Source: Lachnospiraceae bacterium UBA3282 | GTDB lineage: Bacteria > Bacillota > Clostridia > Lachnospirales > Lachnospiraceae | Direction: 5' to 3' | DNA: 30,389 nt | NCBI GenBank assembly: GCA_002361735.1 | Contig: DETS01000079.1 | Coordinates: forward strand, 13,966 to 44,354 | In this document: positions 6,681-15,031 of the stretch, one piece after another | Layout: each line of letters begins with the position of its first letter | Numbering within the stretch: the stretch's first letter is position 1 | Notes under the pieces: model-generated | Told to the model about the DNA's origin: nothing | What the model saw: only the letters and a program-made list of their open reading frames with translations | The model's database searches: none | Position numbers and translations under genes: made by a program

Positions 6681-7865
6681 CTATCGATTCATCAGATAGC
6701 GCTTCCACACCTTCTTACAATAGTCTTTATAGCGCGCTTTCTCGACATCCTTTGCCGCTAAGATGGACACACTGCCGATGCGGGTACCGTTTAACTTATA
6801 GACTGCCTCGCCGATGGCATCTCCCTCGGCAACGGGCGCCGTCACCACGCCGGGCAGGCTGATTTCCTTTTCGATCTCGTTGATGTTATTTCCTGCCGTG
6901 TCCAGATAGGAAAAAGGCGAAGCGTAAAGCAAATTCACCGTATCTTCGATGCCGCCCTCGACCTGCTGCGCCGGCAGGGGATCCGTATTTTCATCCGTAT
7001 ACATCTGGCTCACGCTGTAACCGTAGCTTAACAGCGACATGGCATCCTGAAAACGGGTCTTGGGATCGGGCGCCGCCATCACCACCGCGATCAGCTCCAT
7101 GCCGTCCTTATTCGCCGTAGCGGACAGGCAGTAGAGCGCCTTTGAGGTGGAACCGGTCTTTAGTCCCGTCGTAAACTCGTACTGCTTTAGGAGCTTATTG
7201 GTACTGGACAGCGTAAAAGTGCTTGTGCCCCGAGCCGTCTTATGCTCGATGTCCTCCATCCAAATCCGCGTGTAATCAAAGACCTCCGGATACTTCGTGA
7301 TCAGCTCTCTGGACATGATCGCCACATCCCTTGCGGAGGAGTAATGCCCGTCGGAATCCGTCAGCCCGCAGCAATCCTCAAACTGTGTGTTCTGCATCCC
7401 CAAAGCTTCCGCTTTCTCATTCATCAGCTTGACAAATTCCGCCTCGCTTCCCGCTATGTACTCCGCCACCGCCACGCTGGCATCATTGCCGCTCGCCACC
7501 GCGATACATTTGATCATGGTTTCCAGTGTCTGCGTCTCGCCCTCCTCCAAAAAGACCTGTGATCCGCCCATAGACTGAGCATAGGCGCTGGTGGTCACCT
7601 GATCCTCCAGATGGATCCTGCCGCTCTTTAAGTGCTCAAAAATAATGAGCAAGGTCATGATCTTTGTAATGCTCGCCGGGCTGCGTTTCGTGTCCGCATC
7701 CTGCTCGCAGATCACCTGTCCCGTGGACGCCTCCATCACGATATAAGATGGCGTCCCCACCTCCGGCGCGGCACTGACTGTTATGGTCAATGACGTAAAA
7801 AGGAAATTGGAAAGGATTCCTCCCAGCAAAAACCATATGATGATTCGTTTTCCTGCTGCTCGCAA
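6681..7865 (-). CDS. dacF: D-alanyl-D-alanine carboxypeptidase (peptidase S11, DacF type)
   Basis: A second S11 carboxypeptidase, 394 residues. It has a hydrophobic signal segment (about residues 8-32, ending in SAA). The motifs are SITK at 65-68, SGN around 125 and KTG in GLKTGST around 225. A C-terminal beta-rich domain follows, and the protein ends in a basic helix (KCK-type residues KKVWKRYLMNR) suited to lying on the membrane. The start codon is TTG at 7865, supported by GGGGGTGA upstream. Unlike the paralogue at 188-1528 it keeps the standard SGN. It lies just downstream of the rpsU terminator, so it probably has its own promoter, though none is clear. The symbol is by family resemblance. 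Confidence 0.9.
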   Translation of the reverse strand: MRAAGKRIIIWFLLGGILSNFLFTSLTITVSAAPEVGTPSYIVMEASTGQVICEQDADTKRSPASITKIMTLLIIFEHLKSGRIHLEDQVTTSAYAQSMGGSQVFLEEGETQTLETMIKCIAVASGNDASVAVAEYIAGSEAEFVKLMNEKAEALGMQNTQFEDCCGLTDSDGHYSSARDVAIMSRELITKYPEVFDYTRIWMEDIEHKTARGTSTFTLSSTNKLLKQYEFTTGLKTGSTSKALYCLSATANKDGMELIAVVMAAPDPKTRFQDAMSLLSYGYSVSQMYTDENTDPLPAQQVEGGIEDTVNLLYASPFSYLDTAGNNINEIEKEISLPGVVTAPVAEGDAIGEAVYKLNGTRIGSVSILAAKDVEKARYKDYCKKVWKRYLMNR

Positions 7866-7916
7866 ACTAAGTCACCCCCAAGGGTTCTTATTTACTATAG
7901 TTATGCGAACCTGCAC

Positions 7917-7949
7917 ATAAAAAGAACAGGGAACTGTCTCCCTGTTCTT
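7917..7949 (-). terminator. Rho-independent terminator after rpsU
   Basis: A perfect 11-bp stem, AAGAACAGGGA with TCCCTGTTCTT (7939-7949 and 7922-7932) and a 6-base loop, is followed on the minus strand by T residues (TTTTTA). It begins eight bases past the rpsU stop codon. Confidence 0.9.
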
Positions 7950-7956
7950 AGTAAGC

Positions 7957-8133
7957 TTAGTTATACTTGCGCTTTCTAGCCGCTTCGGACTTTTTCTTAC
8001 GTCTTACGCTGGGCTTCTCGTAATGCTCTCTCTTACGAATCTCCTGCTGGATTCCCGCTTTTGCGCAGCTTCTTTTGAAGCGGCGTAACGCGCTGTCCAG
8101 AGTCTCGTTTTCTTTTACGATTACGTTTGACAT
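7957..8133 (-). CDS. rpsU: 30S ribosomal protein S21
   Basis: A 58-residue basic protein of the small ribosomal subunit, near the 3' end of 16S rRNA where mRNA binds. The sequence starts MSNVIVKENETLDSALRRFK and has the family RSCAKAGI segment and a highly basic C-terminus (VRRKKKSEAARKRKYN). The length is normal. AGGGAGGT lies about 9 bases before the ATG. It has its own promoter (8208-8235) and terminator (7917-7949), so it can be a single-gene transcript. Confidence 0.97.
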   Translation of the reverse strand: MSNVIVKENETLDSALRRFKRSCAKAGIQQEIRKREHYEKPSVRRKKKSEAARKRKYN

Positions 8134-8207
8134 TCCGCACCTGACCTCCCTTCAGTCCCAGAGTATTTCGACTGATTGGGTTATTTGCGTGTTTTCACAC
8201 AACACAA

Positions 8208-8235
8208 ATTATACCACATTTTAGGTGTGCGTCAA
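8208..8235 (-). promoter_or_regulatory. Sigma-A promoter of rpsU
   Basis: On the minus strand TTGACG (8230-8235) and TATAAT (8208-8213) are separated by 16 bases. This is a strong housekeeping promoter about 75 bases before the rpsU start codon, located just downstream of alaS. Confidence 0.85.
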
Positions 8236-8260
8236 CCGAAAATTGTAAAAATATTCTTTT

Positions 8261-10918
8261 TTAGCTAAGCTGCCCCTCAAGCACCTTCGCACATGCAGCA
8301 ATCGCCTCGTCCATGCCTGCCGGATTTTTACCGCCAGCCTGCGCCATATTGGGACGTCCGCCGCCGCCACCGCCTACGATTCCGGCAATACCCTTGATCA
8401 AATTGCCCGCGTGGGCGCCCTTTGCCATCGCGCCGTCCGTTGCCATGGCGATCAGGCTGACCTTGCCCTCAGTCTCGGAAAGCAGCACCACCACACCGTC
8501 TGCAAGTTTCTCTTTGAGCTGGTCTCCCAGTTCGCGCAGTCCGTTCATGTCAACGCCTGTCACCTTAGCGGCAAGGAGCTTTACGCCCTTCACTTCCTGC
8601 ACCTGATCCATCACGTCGCCCAGCGCGTCTTTTGCCGCCTTACTCTTTAAGGATTCATTCTCGCTATGCAGCGCTTTGAGCTCTGCCATCAGGTGGGACA
8701 GCCTTGAAAGAAGCTCCGTCGGCGCCGTCTTTACGATTGCCGCCGCCTCCGTCAGCTCCTGCTCCATCTTCGCATAATATGCCATCACGCCGTTTCCTGT
8801 CAGCGCCTCGATTCTCCTGACGCCCGCTGCCACGCCGCTCTCCGAAAGGATCTTAAACAGGCGCACTTCCCCGGTATTGCCCACATGGGTGCCGCCGCAG
8901 AGCTCCGTGGAGAAATCTCCCATCTTAACGACACGTACCGTCTCGCCGTACTTTTCGCCAAACAACGCCATAGCGCCCGTCTTTTTCGCGTCTTCGATGG
9001 ACATGACCTGCGTCACCACAGGCAAGGAAAGCCCGATCTGCTCATTGACGATCCGTTCCGTCTTTTCCAGTTCCTCCTTTGTCATTGCGGAAGAATGACT
9101 GAAATCAAAGCGCAGCCTGTCCCCGTTTACAAAGGAACCCGCCTGTTCCACATGATCTCCCAGCACCAGACGCAGCGCCTTTTGCAGAAGATGGGTCGCG
9201 CTGTGGTTTTTACAGGTATCGCCACGGTTTTCCGCACCCACCTGCAAAGTAACGGTATCTCCCTTTTTCAGGCTGCCCTTCGTCACTCTGCCGACATGCC
9301 CGATCCGGTCGCCGGGAAGTTTCACGGTATCCTCGACTGTAAATTCACTTCCACCGCAGGTAATGACACCGGTGTCGCCGCACTGTCCGCCCATGGTCGC
9401 ATAGAAAGGCGTCTTAGACACAATGATCGTTCCTTCTTCGCCTTCGGCCAAAGCATCCTTCCATTCCGTGCCGGCGCTGATCGCCGCAATGGCGCTTTCC
9501 GCTTTCAGAGAATCATAGCCTACAAATTCACTGACCACAGAAGCATCCAGACTCTCATAAAGCGCTGCGTTTTCCACAGAAAGCTTCGCCTCAAAATTCT
9601 GGTTTTCCCTCGCCTTCTGCTTCTGCTCCTCCATCGCTTTTCCAAAACCGTCTTCGTCCACTTTCAGACCTTCTTCCTGCGCCATCTCCACCGTCAGCTC
9701 GATGGGGAATCCAAAGGTATCATACAAGTAGAATGCTGATTTGCCGTCGATTTCGCCCGCTTTCGCCTGTTTTTTCTGCTCCAGAATCTTGCGAAACTCT
9801 TTCATCCCGTTTTCGAGCGTGCTCTCAAAGCGGTTGATCTCCCGCTTTAGCTCTGTAAGCACAAACTCTTTGTTTTCTTTCAATCGGGGATAACTTTCCG
9901 CATAGATATCGTCAATAAAAATCTCCGCCGTTTTGATGATATGTTCCGCCGTCAATCCCAGCACTCTGCCATGTCTGACGGCGCGCCTGATCAGACGGCG
10001 CAGCACATACCCCGCCCCCACATTGGAAGGCAGAAGTCTTGCCTCATCACCGATCAGCATCACGCTTGTTCGAATATGGTCCGCCAGAATACGCATGGAC
10101 CTGGTCAGATTCTCGTCCTGTTCATATTTGGTGCCCGATGCTTTTTCGATATAAGCGATCACAGGCGCAAACAGATCGATCTGATACACGTCTCTGGTGC
10201 CGTTTAGGAACGCCAAAATACGTTCCAGTCCCCAGCCGGTATCTACGTTTTTCTGTTTTAAAGGCGTCAGACTGCCGTCATGATGCTTTTCGTACTGCAT
10301 AAAGACATCATTGCCAAGTTCCGTATATTTCCCACAGCTGCAGCCGGGTCCGCAGTCCGGGCCGCAATCCGGACGATCGGCAATATAAAACATCTCGCTG
10401 TCGGGACCGCAGGGACCGTATTCCAAACCCCACCAGTTGTCTTCCGCCGGCAGGTAATAAATGTTTTCCTTTTTAAAGCCGGAGGCAATGCGGAACTGTG
10501 CGCCTTCCTCGTCTCTGGGGGCATTTTCATCCCCGGCAAACACGGTAGCCGCCAGATGATCCGCATCGAAGCCAAACACCTGCGTCAACAGCTCAAAACT
10601 CCACTTACAGCGTTCTTCTTTGAAATAATCTCCCAAGCTCCAACTGCCCATCATCTCAAAAAAGGTCACATGGCTCTTATCACCCACCGAATCGATATCA
10701 TTCGTGCGCACACACCCCTGCACGTTGCACAGCCTCGTCCCTAAAGGGTGCTTCTGCCCCAACAGATAGGGCATCAGCGGCTGCATACCCGCCACGTTGA
10801 ATAAAACGCCCGTGGAACCGTCGGACACCAGGGAAACCGCCCCCACATCCACATGTCCGCGGTCGATATAAAACTGCTTCCAGGTTTTTCTCAGTTCATC
10901 TGATGTAAATTGTCTCAT
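8261..10918 (-). CDS. alaS: Alanyl-tRNA synthetase
   Basis: Charges tRNA-Ala with alanine and edits misacylated serine or glycine. The 885-residue length is normal for the bacterial enzyme. The class II catalytic core occupies about residues 1-440, opening with a typical TSDELRKTWKQFYIDRGHVD segment. The editing domain follows with zinc-ligand motifs HSATH around residue 590 and CGGTH around 690. The C-terminal DHHA1-like domain contains the GGGGGGRPNMAQAGG segment near the end. AAAGGA lies 7 bases before the ATG at 10918. It lies 48 bases after glyS, so the two synthetases are likely co-transcribed, with an inverted repeat between them. Confidence 0.97.
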   Translation of the reverse strand: MRQFTSDELRKTWKQFYIDRGHVDVGAVSLVSDGSTGVLFNVAGMQPLMPYLLGQKHPLGTRLCNVQGCVRTNDIDSVGDKSHVTFFEMMGSWSLGDYFKEERCKWSFELLTQVFGFDADHLAATVFAGDENAPRDEEGAQFRIASGFKKENIYYLPAEDNWWGLEYGPCGPDSEMFYIADRPDCGPDCGPGCSCGKYTELGNDVFMQYEKHHDGSLTPLKQKNVDTGWGLERILAFLNGTRDVYQIDLFAPVIAYIEKASGTKYEQDENLTRSMRILADHIRTSVMLIGDEARLLPSNVGAGYVLRRLIRRAVRHGRVLGLTAEHIIKTAEIFIDDIYAESYPRLKENKEFVLTELKREINRFESTLENGMKEFRKILEQKKQAKAGEIDGKSAFYLYDTFGFPIELTVEMAQEEGLKVDEDGFGKAMEEQKQKARENQNFEAKLSVENAALYESLDASVVSEFVGYDSLKAESAIAAISAGTEWKDALAEGEEGTIIVSKTPFYATMGGQCGDTGVITCGGSEFTVEDTVKLPGDRIGHVGRVTKGSLKKGDTVTLQVGAENRGDTCKNHSATHLLQKALRLVLGDHVEQAGSFVNGDRLRFDFSHSSAMTKEELEKTERIVNEQIGLSLPVVTQVMSIEDAKKTGAMALFGEKYGETVRVVKMGDFSTELCGGTHVGNTGEVRLFKILSESGVAAGVRRIEALTGNGVMAYYAKMEQELTEAAAIVKTAPTELLSRLSHLMAELKALHSENESLKSKAAKDALGDVMDQVQEVKGVKLLAAKVTGVDMNGLRELGDQLKEKLADGVVVLLSETEGKVSLIAMATDGAMAKGAHAGNLIKGIAGIVGGGGGGRPNMAQAGGKNPAGMDEAIAACAKVLEGQLS

Positions 10919-10939
10919 GATAGTTCCTTTCTTTCTTAT

Positions 10940-10972
10940 TTTTGAAAGTTGATTGCTCCGAGACTTTCAAAA
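10940..10972. repeat. 10-bp inverted repeat between glyS and alaS
   Basis: TTTTGAAAGT (10940-10949) and ACTTTCAAAA (10963-10972) are perfect inverted copies around a 13-base loop. The distal arm includes the glyS stop codon. No T run follows on the minus strand, so it is more likely an mRNA processing, stability or attenuation stem than a full terminator. Confidence 0.65.
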
Positions 10973-12355
10973 GGTAAATTTATCCGCAAAGTAAGCGTCC
11001 AGCTGATCGATCGCCACCCGCTCCTGCTCCATGGAATCACGGAAACGCACGGTCACGCAGTGGTCCGTCTCGGAATCAAAATCGTAGGTCACGCAAAACG
11101 GCGTGCCGATCTCGTCCTGTCTGCGGTAACGTTTGCCGATATTGCCACGGTCGTCAAATTCACAGTTGTACTTTTTAGAAAGCTCCGCAAAAATCTTCTC
11201 CGCGCCCTCGTTCAACTTCTTGGAAAGGGGCAGCACGCCGATCTTCACAGGCGCCAGCGCGGGATGGAAATGCAGCACGGTGCGCATGTCGCCGTCACCG
11301 AGGTCCTCCTCATCGTATGCGCCGCACAGCACCGCCAGGAACAGTCTCTCTACACCCAGAGACGGTTCGATCACGTAGGGGATGTATTTTTCGTTCTTGG
11401 TATCGTCAAAATAGGTCAGATCCTCACCGGAAGTATTCTGGTGCTGGGTCAGGTCATAGTCCGTTCTGTCCGCGATTCCCCACAGCTCACCCCAGCCGAA
11501 GGGGAATAAAAATTCAATGTCCGTCGTCGCCTTGGAGTAGAAGGAAAGCTCCTCCGGATCGTGGTCGCGCACCCGCATCTCCTCCTCCTTCATGCCGAGG
11601 CTCTTAAGGAAGTCGATACAGTATTTTTTCCAGTAAGCAAACCACTCAAGGTCGGTGTCGGGCTCGCAGAAAAACTCCATCTCCATCTGCTCGAACTCGC
11701 GCACGCGGAAGATAAAGTTGCCCGGCGTGATCTCATTTCGAAAGGACTTACCTACCTGACAGATGCCGAAAGGAATCTTCTTGCGGGAAGTTCTCTGTAC
11801 ATTCTTAAAATTCACGAAAATACCCTGCGCTGTTTCGGGACGCAGGTACACGGTATTCTTGGCGTCCTCGGTCACACCCTGGAAGGTCTTGAACATCAGG
11901 TTGAACTGCCTGATATCGGTAAAATTATGTTTGCCGCAGGTCGGGCAGGGAATGTTATGTTCTTCGATAAAGTCCTTCATCTGCTGCTGACTCCAGCCAT
12001 CCACGGAAGAATCCAGCGTCATACCGTTCTCAGCCACATAATCCTCGATAATCTTGTCCGCGCGGAACCGTTCATGGCATTCCTTACAATCCATCAGCGG
12101 ATCGGAAAAACTGCCCAAATGCCCGCTTGCCACCCAGGTCTGGGGATTCATGAGGATCGCACAGTCCACACCTACGTTGTAGGGGCTCTCCATCACAAAC
12201 TTCTGCCACCACGCCTTTTTGATATTATTTTTTAACTCCACCCCGAGATTCCCAAAATCCCAAGTATTCGCCAGACCGCCGTAAATCTCAGATCCGGGAT
12301 ACACAAACCCTCTTGCCTTCGATAATGCCACGATCTTCTCCATCGTTTTTTTCAT
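10967..12355 (-). CDS. glyS: Glycyl-tRNA synthetase (alpha2 type)
   Basis: Charges tRNA-Gly. The 462-residue single-chain form is the homodimeric type, also called glyQS, not the alpha2-beta2 type. The N-terminus has the family segment YPGSEIYGGLANTWDFGNLG. Further features are a zinc-like CPTCGK around residue 137, class II motif 2 (FRNEITPGNFIFRVREFEQM around 205-225), motif 3 with SLGVERLFLAV around 330, and a C-terminal anticodon-binding domain (KIGVLPLSKK onward). GGAGGAG lies 6 bases before the ATG. It begins 18 bases after the lipoprotein stop, so the two share a transcript. No T-box leader was seen before this operon. Confidence 0.96.
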   Translation of the reverse strand: MKKTMEKIVALSKARGFVYPGSEIYGGLANTWDFGNLGVELKNNIKKAWWQKFVMESPYNVGVDCAILMNPQTWVASGHLGSFSDPLMDCKECHERFRADKIIEDYVAENGMTLDSSVDGWSQQQMKDFIEEHNIPCPTCGKHNFTDIRQFNLMFKTFQGVTEDAKNTVYLRPETAQGIFVNFKNVQRTSRKKIPFGICQVGKSFRNEITPGNFIFRVREFEQMEMEFFCEPDTDLEWFAYWKKYCIDFLKSLGMKEEEMRVRDHDPEELSFYSKATTDIEFLFPFGWGELWGIADRTDYDLTQHQNTSGEDLTYFDDTKNEKYIPYVIEPSLGVERLFLAVLCGAYDEEDLGDGDMRTVLHFHPALAPVKIGVLPLSKKLNEGAEKIFAELSKKYNCEFDDRGNIGKRYRRQDEIGTPFCVTYDFDSETDHCVTVRFRDSMEQERVAIDQLDAYFADKFTF

Positions 12356-12373
12356 TTTTATCTCCTCCGTCAG

Positions 12374-13009
12374 TTATTGGTATATGATGTAAGAGAGCGC
12401 GCGAGCCCCCTCATCTTCCTGATTGCTGATCTTCACGCTCTTTTTGCCCACAAACGACACATCCTGTCCGCTGTGTGCGCTCTGATTGGCGTAAAGCGTC
12501 TTTCCCGGCAGATTGACGAGCATTTCCTCGCCGCTCTTGGTCTCCAAAACAACGATCTGTTTCTTTCCCCAATCTTCAATGTAGCCGATCTCTACCGCCT
12601 GACCGTCCACGGAAACAAGAGGAACCGCCTCCAGCTCATAGCCGTTATTTGCCGCCTCCTCCAACGATCCCATATATAAGATCCTGTGGTTAAAGCTGCT
12701 GTAATCTTCTGCGGAAGCATAGCCAAAGTCTAACATGATGCTGCCGTTCTTCTCCTCCACAGCCTTCAAGGTAACGCTCCCCTCCCCGCTGTCCGCGCAG
12801 TATTCTTCCACGCGTGACGCCGCAAAGCTTTCCAGATCCGCCGTTTCGATCTGATAGTAGCTTTGATCCGTCTTGCCAACGATGTGGTGCGATATTTCTC
12901 CTTCCTTATTGAAAGACAAGGAGGTGATCTCCGGCGCCTTTTCCCGTCCGCAGCCTGTAAGTCCCAGTATCAATGTCAGCAATAAAAGCGCACTTATAAC
13001 CTTCCGCAT
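12374..13009 (-). CDS. Predicted lipoprotein of unknown function
   Basis: A 211-residue secreted protein with a type II signal peptide (MRKVISALLLLTLILGLTGC) whose lipobox LTGC places the lipidated cysteine at residue 20. The mature part is acidic to mixed, without repeats or recognised catalytic motifs. I do not recognise its family. It is preceded by a 130-nt structured leader and a TATAAT element at the end of recO, and it ends 18 bases before glyS, so it is the first gene of the transcript carrying glyS and probably alaS. Why a lipoprotein leads a synthetase operon is unclear. AAGGAAA lies a few bases before the ATG. Confidence 0.85.
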   Translation of the reverse strand: MRKVISALLLLTLILGLTGCGREKAPEITSLSFNKEGEISHHIVGKTDQSYYQIETADLESFAASRVEEYCADSGEGSVTLKAVEEKNGSIMLDFGYASAEDYSSFNHRILYMGSLEEAANNGYELEAVPLVSVDGQAVEIGYIEDWGKKQIVVLETKSGEEMLVNLPGKTLYANQSAHSGQDVSFVGKKSVKISNQEDEGARALSYIIYQ

Positions 13010-13043
13010 ACGGTTTCCTTTCTATAAGTTTAAGTTATACTCT

Positions 13044-13173
13044 GCCGTGCCCACTCACAAAATCCTGCTTCGCAGTCTTTTGCTCGTGTCGGGCATTCGC
13101 CCTATAGATTTACGCTGATACGGCCGTTTGAAAGCAAGCTTTCCCCGTCCGTCTCATCGTAAATCTGCACGGC
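13044..13173 (-). ncRNA. Candidate structured RNA leader before the lipoprotein-glyS genes
   Basis: The minus-strand transcript has nested and adjacent complementary segments. P1 is GCCGTGC (13167-13173) with GCACGGC (13044-13050). P2 is AGATTTACG (13158-13166) with CGTAAATCT (13106-13114). A hairpin GAAAGC-TT-GCTTTC (13130-13143) sits inside P2. Between P2 and P1 lie GGGC-GAAT-GCCC (13091-13102) and a stem CAAAA/TTTTG plus CTGC-GAA-GCAG (13058-13082), separated by opposed GA dinucleotides that could form sheared pairs. This is a multi-branched architecture of about 130 nt. I do not recognise it as a known riboswitch; it could instead be a dispersed palindromic repeat. Confidence 0.55.
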
Positions 13174-13190
13174 TCATTCTTTCACATTGT

Positions 13191-13196
13191 ATTATA
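13191..13196 (-). promoter_or_regulatory. -10 element upstream of the structured leader
   Basis: A perfect TATAAT on the minus strand overlaps the recO stop codon and stands about 18 bases before the first paired segment of the leader. No good -35 lies at 16-18 bases (AGTCTT is the best), so strength is uncertain. Confidence 0.45.
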
Positions 13197-13839
13197 AACT
13201 TTCCACAATTTCAAGACTTTTAAGCGGTCTGTCGATGGAACGGGCACGGCAGTCGGCGGCGATTTCTCCCAGCTGTGCCAAAACCGGCGGCGTTACGGTA
13301 AATGTGTAAAGTTTTTCGATACCGGTTCCCGCTATGTAAGAGACCGCGTAGCGTGTGGATTCCTCCCACTTTTCTCCCTCCGGCACCCCGGGGAACTCTC
13401 CGTTTATCACCACTGCCTTGATTTCAAAAATATAGCGTACCAGCAAATGGGAAAGCCCCTCGTGCATCAGTGCGCGAAGGGACTGGTATAGAAGTTTTAA
13501 GAGCTCCTTTTCATCATTATTCTCTCTCGTATAATAATCCATGACCTCCAAAAAATACATGCCATAGTAGGCACTCTCATAATCTGTCCGTAATCCTTCA
13601 AAATAGTTGGAGATATCCGCCTCCATCACGTTATAGGACGTTCTCCCCTCATAAAGCTTAAACGTGCCAAAACAGAAGGGATTCGTCGCCGCAAGCAGCT
13701 TGCTGTTTGGCTTCCTTGCCCCTCTCGCGAAGGCAGCTATTTTTCCCCTTTCTTTCGTAAGCAGGACCACCCTCCTGTCATAATCACCTATCGGTTCAGC
13801 CTTTAACACCATCCCTGTAAGTTCCGTGACCTCCTGCAT
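13192..13839 (-). CDS. recO: DNA repair protein RecO
   Basis: Recombination mediator that, with RecF and RecR, helps load RecA at gaps. The protein has about 215 residues, somewhat short for the family (about 240-250). The N-terminal OB-fold is clear: TGMVLKAEPIGDYDRRVVLLTKE, then GKIAAFARGARKPNSKL and LLAATNPFCFGTFKLYEGR. The rest is helical. The four-cysteine zinc cluster of many RecO proteins is missing, which is known in some lineages. The ATG at 13839 has GAGGGGG 6 bases before it. The start lies inside the preceding yqzL-like gene, in another frame, suggesting translational coupling. The order era-yqzL-recO matches Firmicutes. Confidence 0.9.
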   Translation of the reverse strand: MQEVTELTGMVLKAEPIGDYDRRVVLLTKERGKIAAFARGARKPNSKLLAATNPFCFGTFKLYEGRTSYNVMEADISNYFEGLRTDYESAYYGMYFLEVMDYYTRENNDEKELLKLLYQSLRALMHEGLSHLLVRYIFEIKAVVINGEFPGVPEGEKWEESTRYAVSYIAGTGIEKLYTFTVTPPVLAQLGEIAADCRARSIDRPLKSLEIVESL

Positions 13840-13963
13840 CAGAATCCCCCTCGGCTGCACTCATCGTTGCCCGCTCCTCCTGCCTCTGCACATTTTTATA
13901 TGCCAAAAAATCTTCTATCTTTCCCGTTGCCATAAACTGCTCCCAGTAGTTTATCTCCTTCAT
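13796..13963 (-). CDS. yqzL: YqzL-like small protein between era and recO
   Basis: A 55-codon gene that is easily missed. The protein begins MKEINYWEQFMATGKIEDFL and continues AYKNVQ. The pattern aromatic-W-x-x-F-x-x-TG-x-I-x-x-[FY]L-x-Y-K matches the small YqzL protein found between era and recO in Bacillus and relatives. AGGGGG lies 6 bases before the ATG, and codon use is ordinary. Its 3' end overlaps recO by 44 bases in a different frame. Function is unknown in the family. The symbol rests on position and the short motif. Confidence 0.78.
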   Translation of the reverse strand: MKEINYWEQFMATGKIEDFLAYKNVQRQEERATMSAAEGDSDAGGHGTYRDGVKG

Positions 13964-14045
13964 CTTACGCCCCCTGATTTTTCCTTATCCAGCACCTTCC
14001 CCTTATGTGCCGTATCAAAAATAGGGTTCGCAGATTTGCTCTTTT

Positions 14046-14978
14046 CTATTCTGCTGCGCCGGGATCATATCCAAAATTTTTCATCAAAAAGTCACTGTCC
14101 CGCCAGTCCTTTTTCACCCGCACCCAAAGCTTCAAATTCACCTGGCTTTCCACCAGTTCTTCGATATCCTTTCTTGCCAGGGAACCGATCTTTTTTAACA
14201 TCGCACCCTGCTTGCCGATGATGATCCCTTTATGGGACTCCCGCTCGCAAATGATAGTAGCCTCAATATCCACGATTTTCTTTTTGAATTTCATCTGCTC
14301 AATGGTAACGGCAATGCCGTGAGGAATCTCCTCCTCCAGGCAGCGCAGCGCCTTTTCCCGAATCAACTCCGCCACGATCTGACGCATCGGCTGATCCGTC
14401 ACCGTATCCTCGTCGTAAAAGGGTTCCCCGTATGGAAGATAGCTGAAAATGCAGTCAATAAGTGTATCCGTGCCGTCCTTTTTCAGGGCGGACACGGGCA
14501 CGATCTCCGCAAAGTCAAGTTCCCCCCGGTAGGCGTCGATATAGGTCAGCAGCAATTCTTTCTTTACCGTATCGATCTTATTGATTACTAAAATAACAGG
14601 CGTTTTTGTTTTTTTCAGTTCTTCGATGATATGCCGTTCCCCTGCTCCGATATAATCCGTCGGCTCCACCAGCCACAGGATTACGTCCACTTCGGCAAAC
14701 GTACTCTCGGCAGCATTCACCATATAATCCCCCAGCTTATTTTTGGCCTTATGGATGCCGGGCGTATCCAGAAACACGATTTGCCCCTCCTCACAGGTAT
14801 ATACCGTGCGGATGCGGTTTCTCGTGGTCTGCGGTTTCTTCGAGGTAATGGCGATTTTCTGCCCAATCAGGGCATTCATCAAAGTAGATTTCCCCACGTT
14901 CGGTCTGCCGATCAACGCGGCAAAACCCGATTTCAGCTTCTGCTCATCCTGTCTGTTATTTTGAATATCACCCGTCAT
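14046..14978 (-). CDS. era: GTPase Era
   Basis: An essential GTPase that binds the 3' end of 16S rRNA and assists 30S maturation. The 310-residue protein has GRPNVGKST at about 24-32 (G1), a G2 region TTRNRIRTVY, DTPGIHK around 76-82 (G3) and NKID around 135 (G4). The C-terminal KH domain contains GIIIGKQGAMLKKIG around 250-264. It carries an N-terminal extension of some 15 polar residues before the G domain. It is followed by the yqzL-like gene and recO, with 82 bases between. Confidence 0.97.
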   Translation of the reverse strand: MTGDIQNNRQDEQKLKSGFAALIGRPNVGKSTLMNALIGQKIAITSKKPQTTRNRIRTVYTCEEGQIVFLDTPGIHKAKNKLGDYMVNAAESTFAEVDVILWLVEPTDYIGAGERHIIEELKKTKTPVILVINKIDTVKKELLLTYIDAYRGELDFAEIVPVSALKKDGTDTLIDCIFSYLPYGEPFYDEDTVTDQPMRQIVAELIREKALRCLEEEIPHGIAVTIEQMKFKKKIVDIEATIICERESHKGIIIGKQGAMLKKIGSLARKDIEELVESQVNLKLWVRVKKDWRDSDFLMKNFGYDPGAAE

Positions 14979-15031
14979 TTTATTCTTATCCCATACTTTT
15001 TCTGTGATTCTTTTTTCGTTATCGCTTCTGT

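Noticed and set aside
8885..9739. Long plus-strand open frame of about 284 codons opposite alaS
   Set aside because: It lies wholly antisense to a clear alaS coding region, lacks a ribosome binding site and any recognisable domain, and is a by-product of the alaS codon pattern.
12356..13190. T-box riboswitch controlling glyS
   Set aside because: The leader before the lipoprotein has no conserved T-box sequence and no obvious antiterminator-terminator pair, and only 18 bases separate the lipoprotein and glyS.
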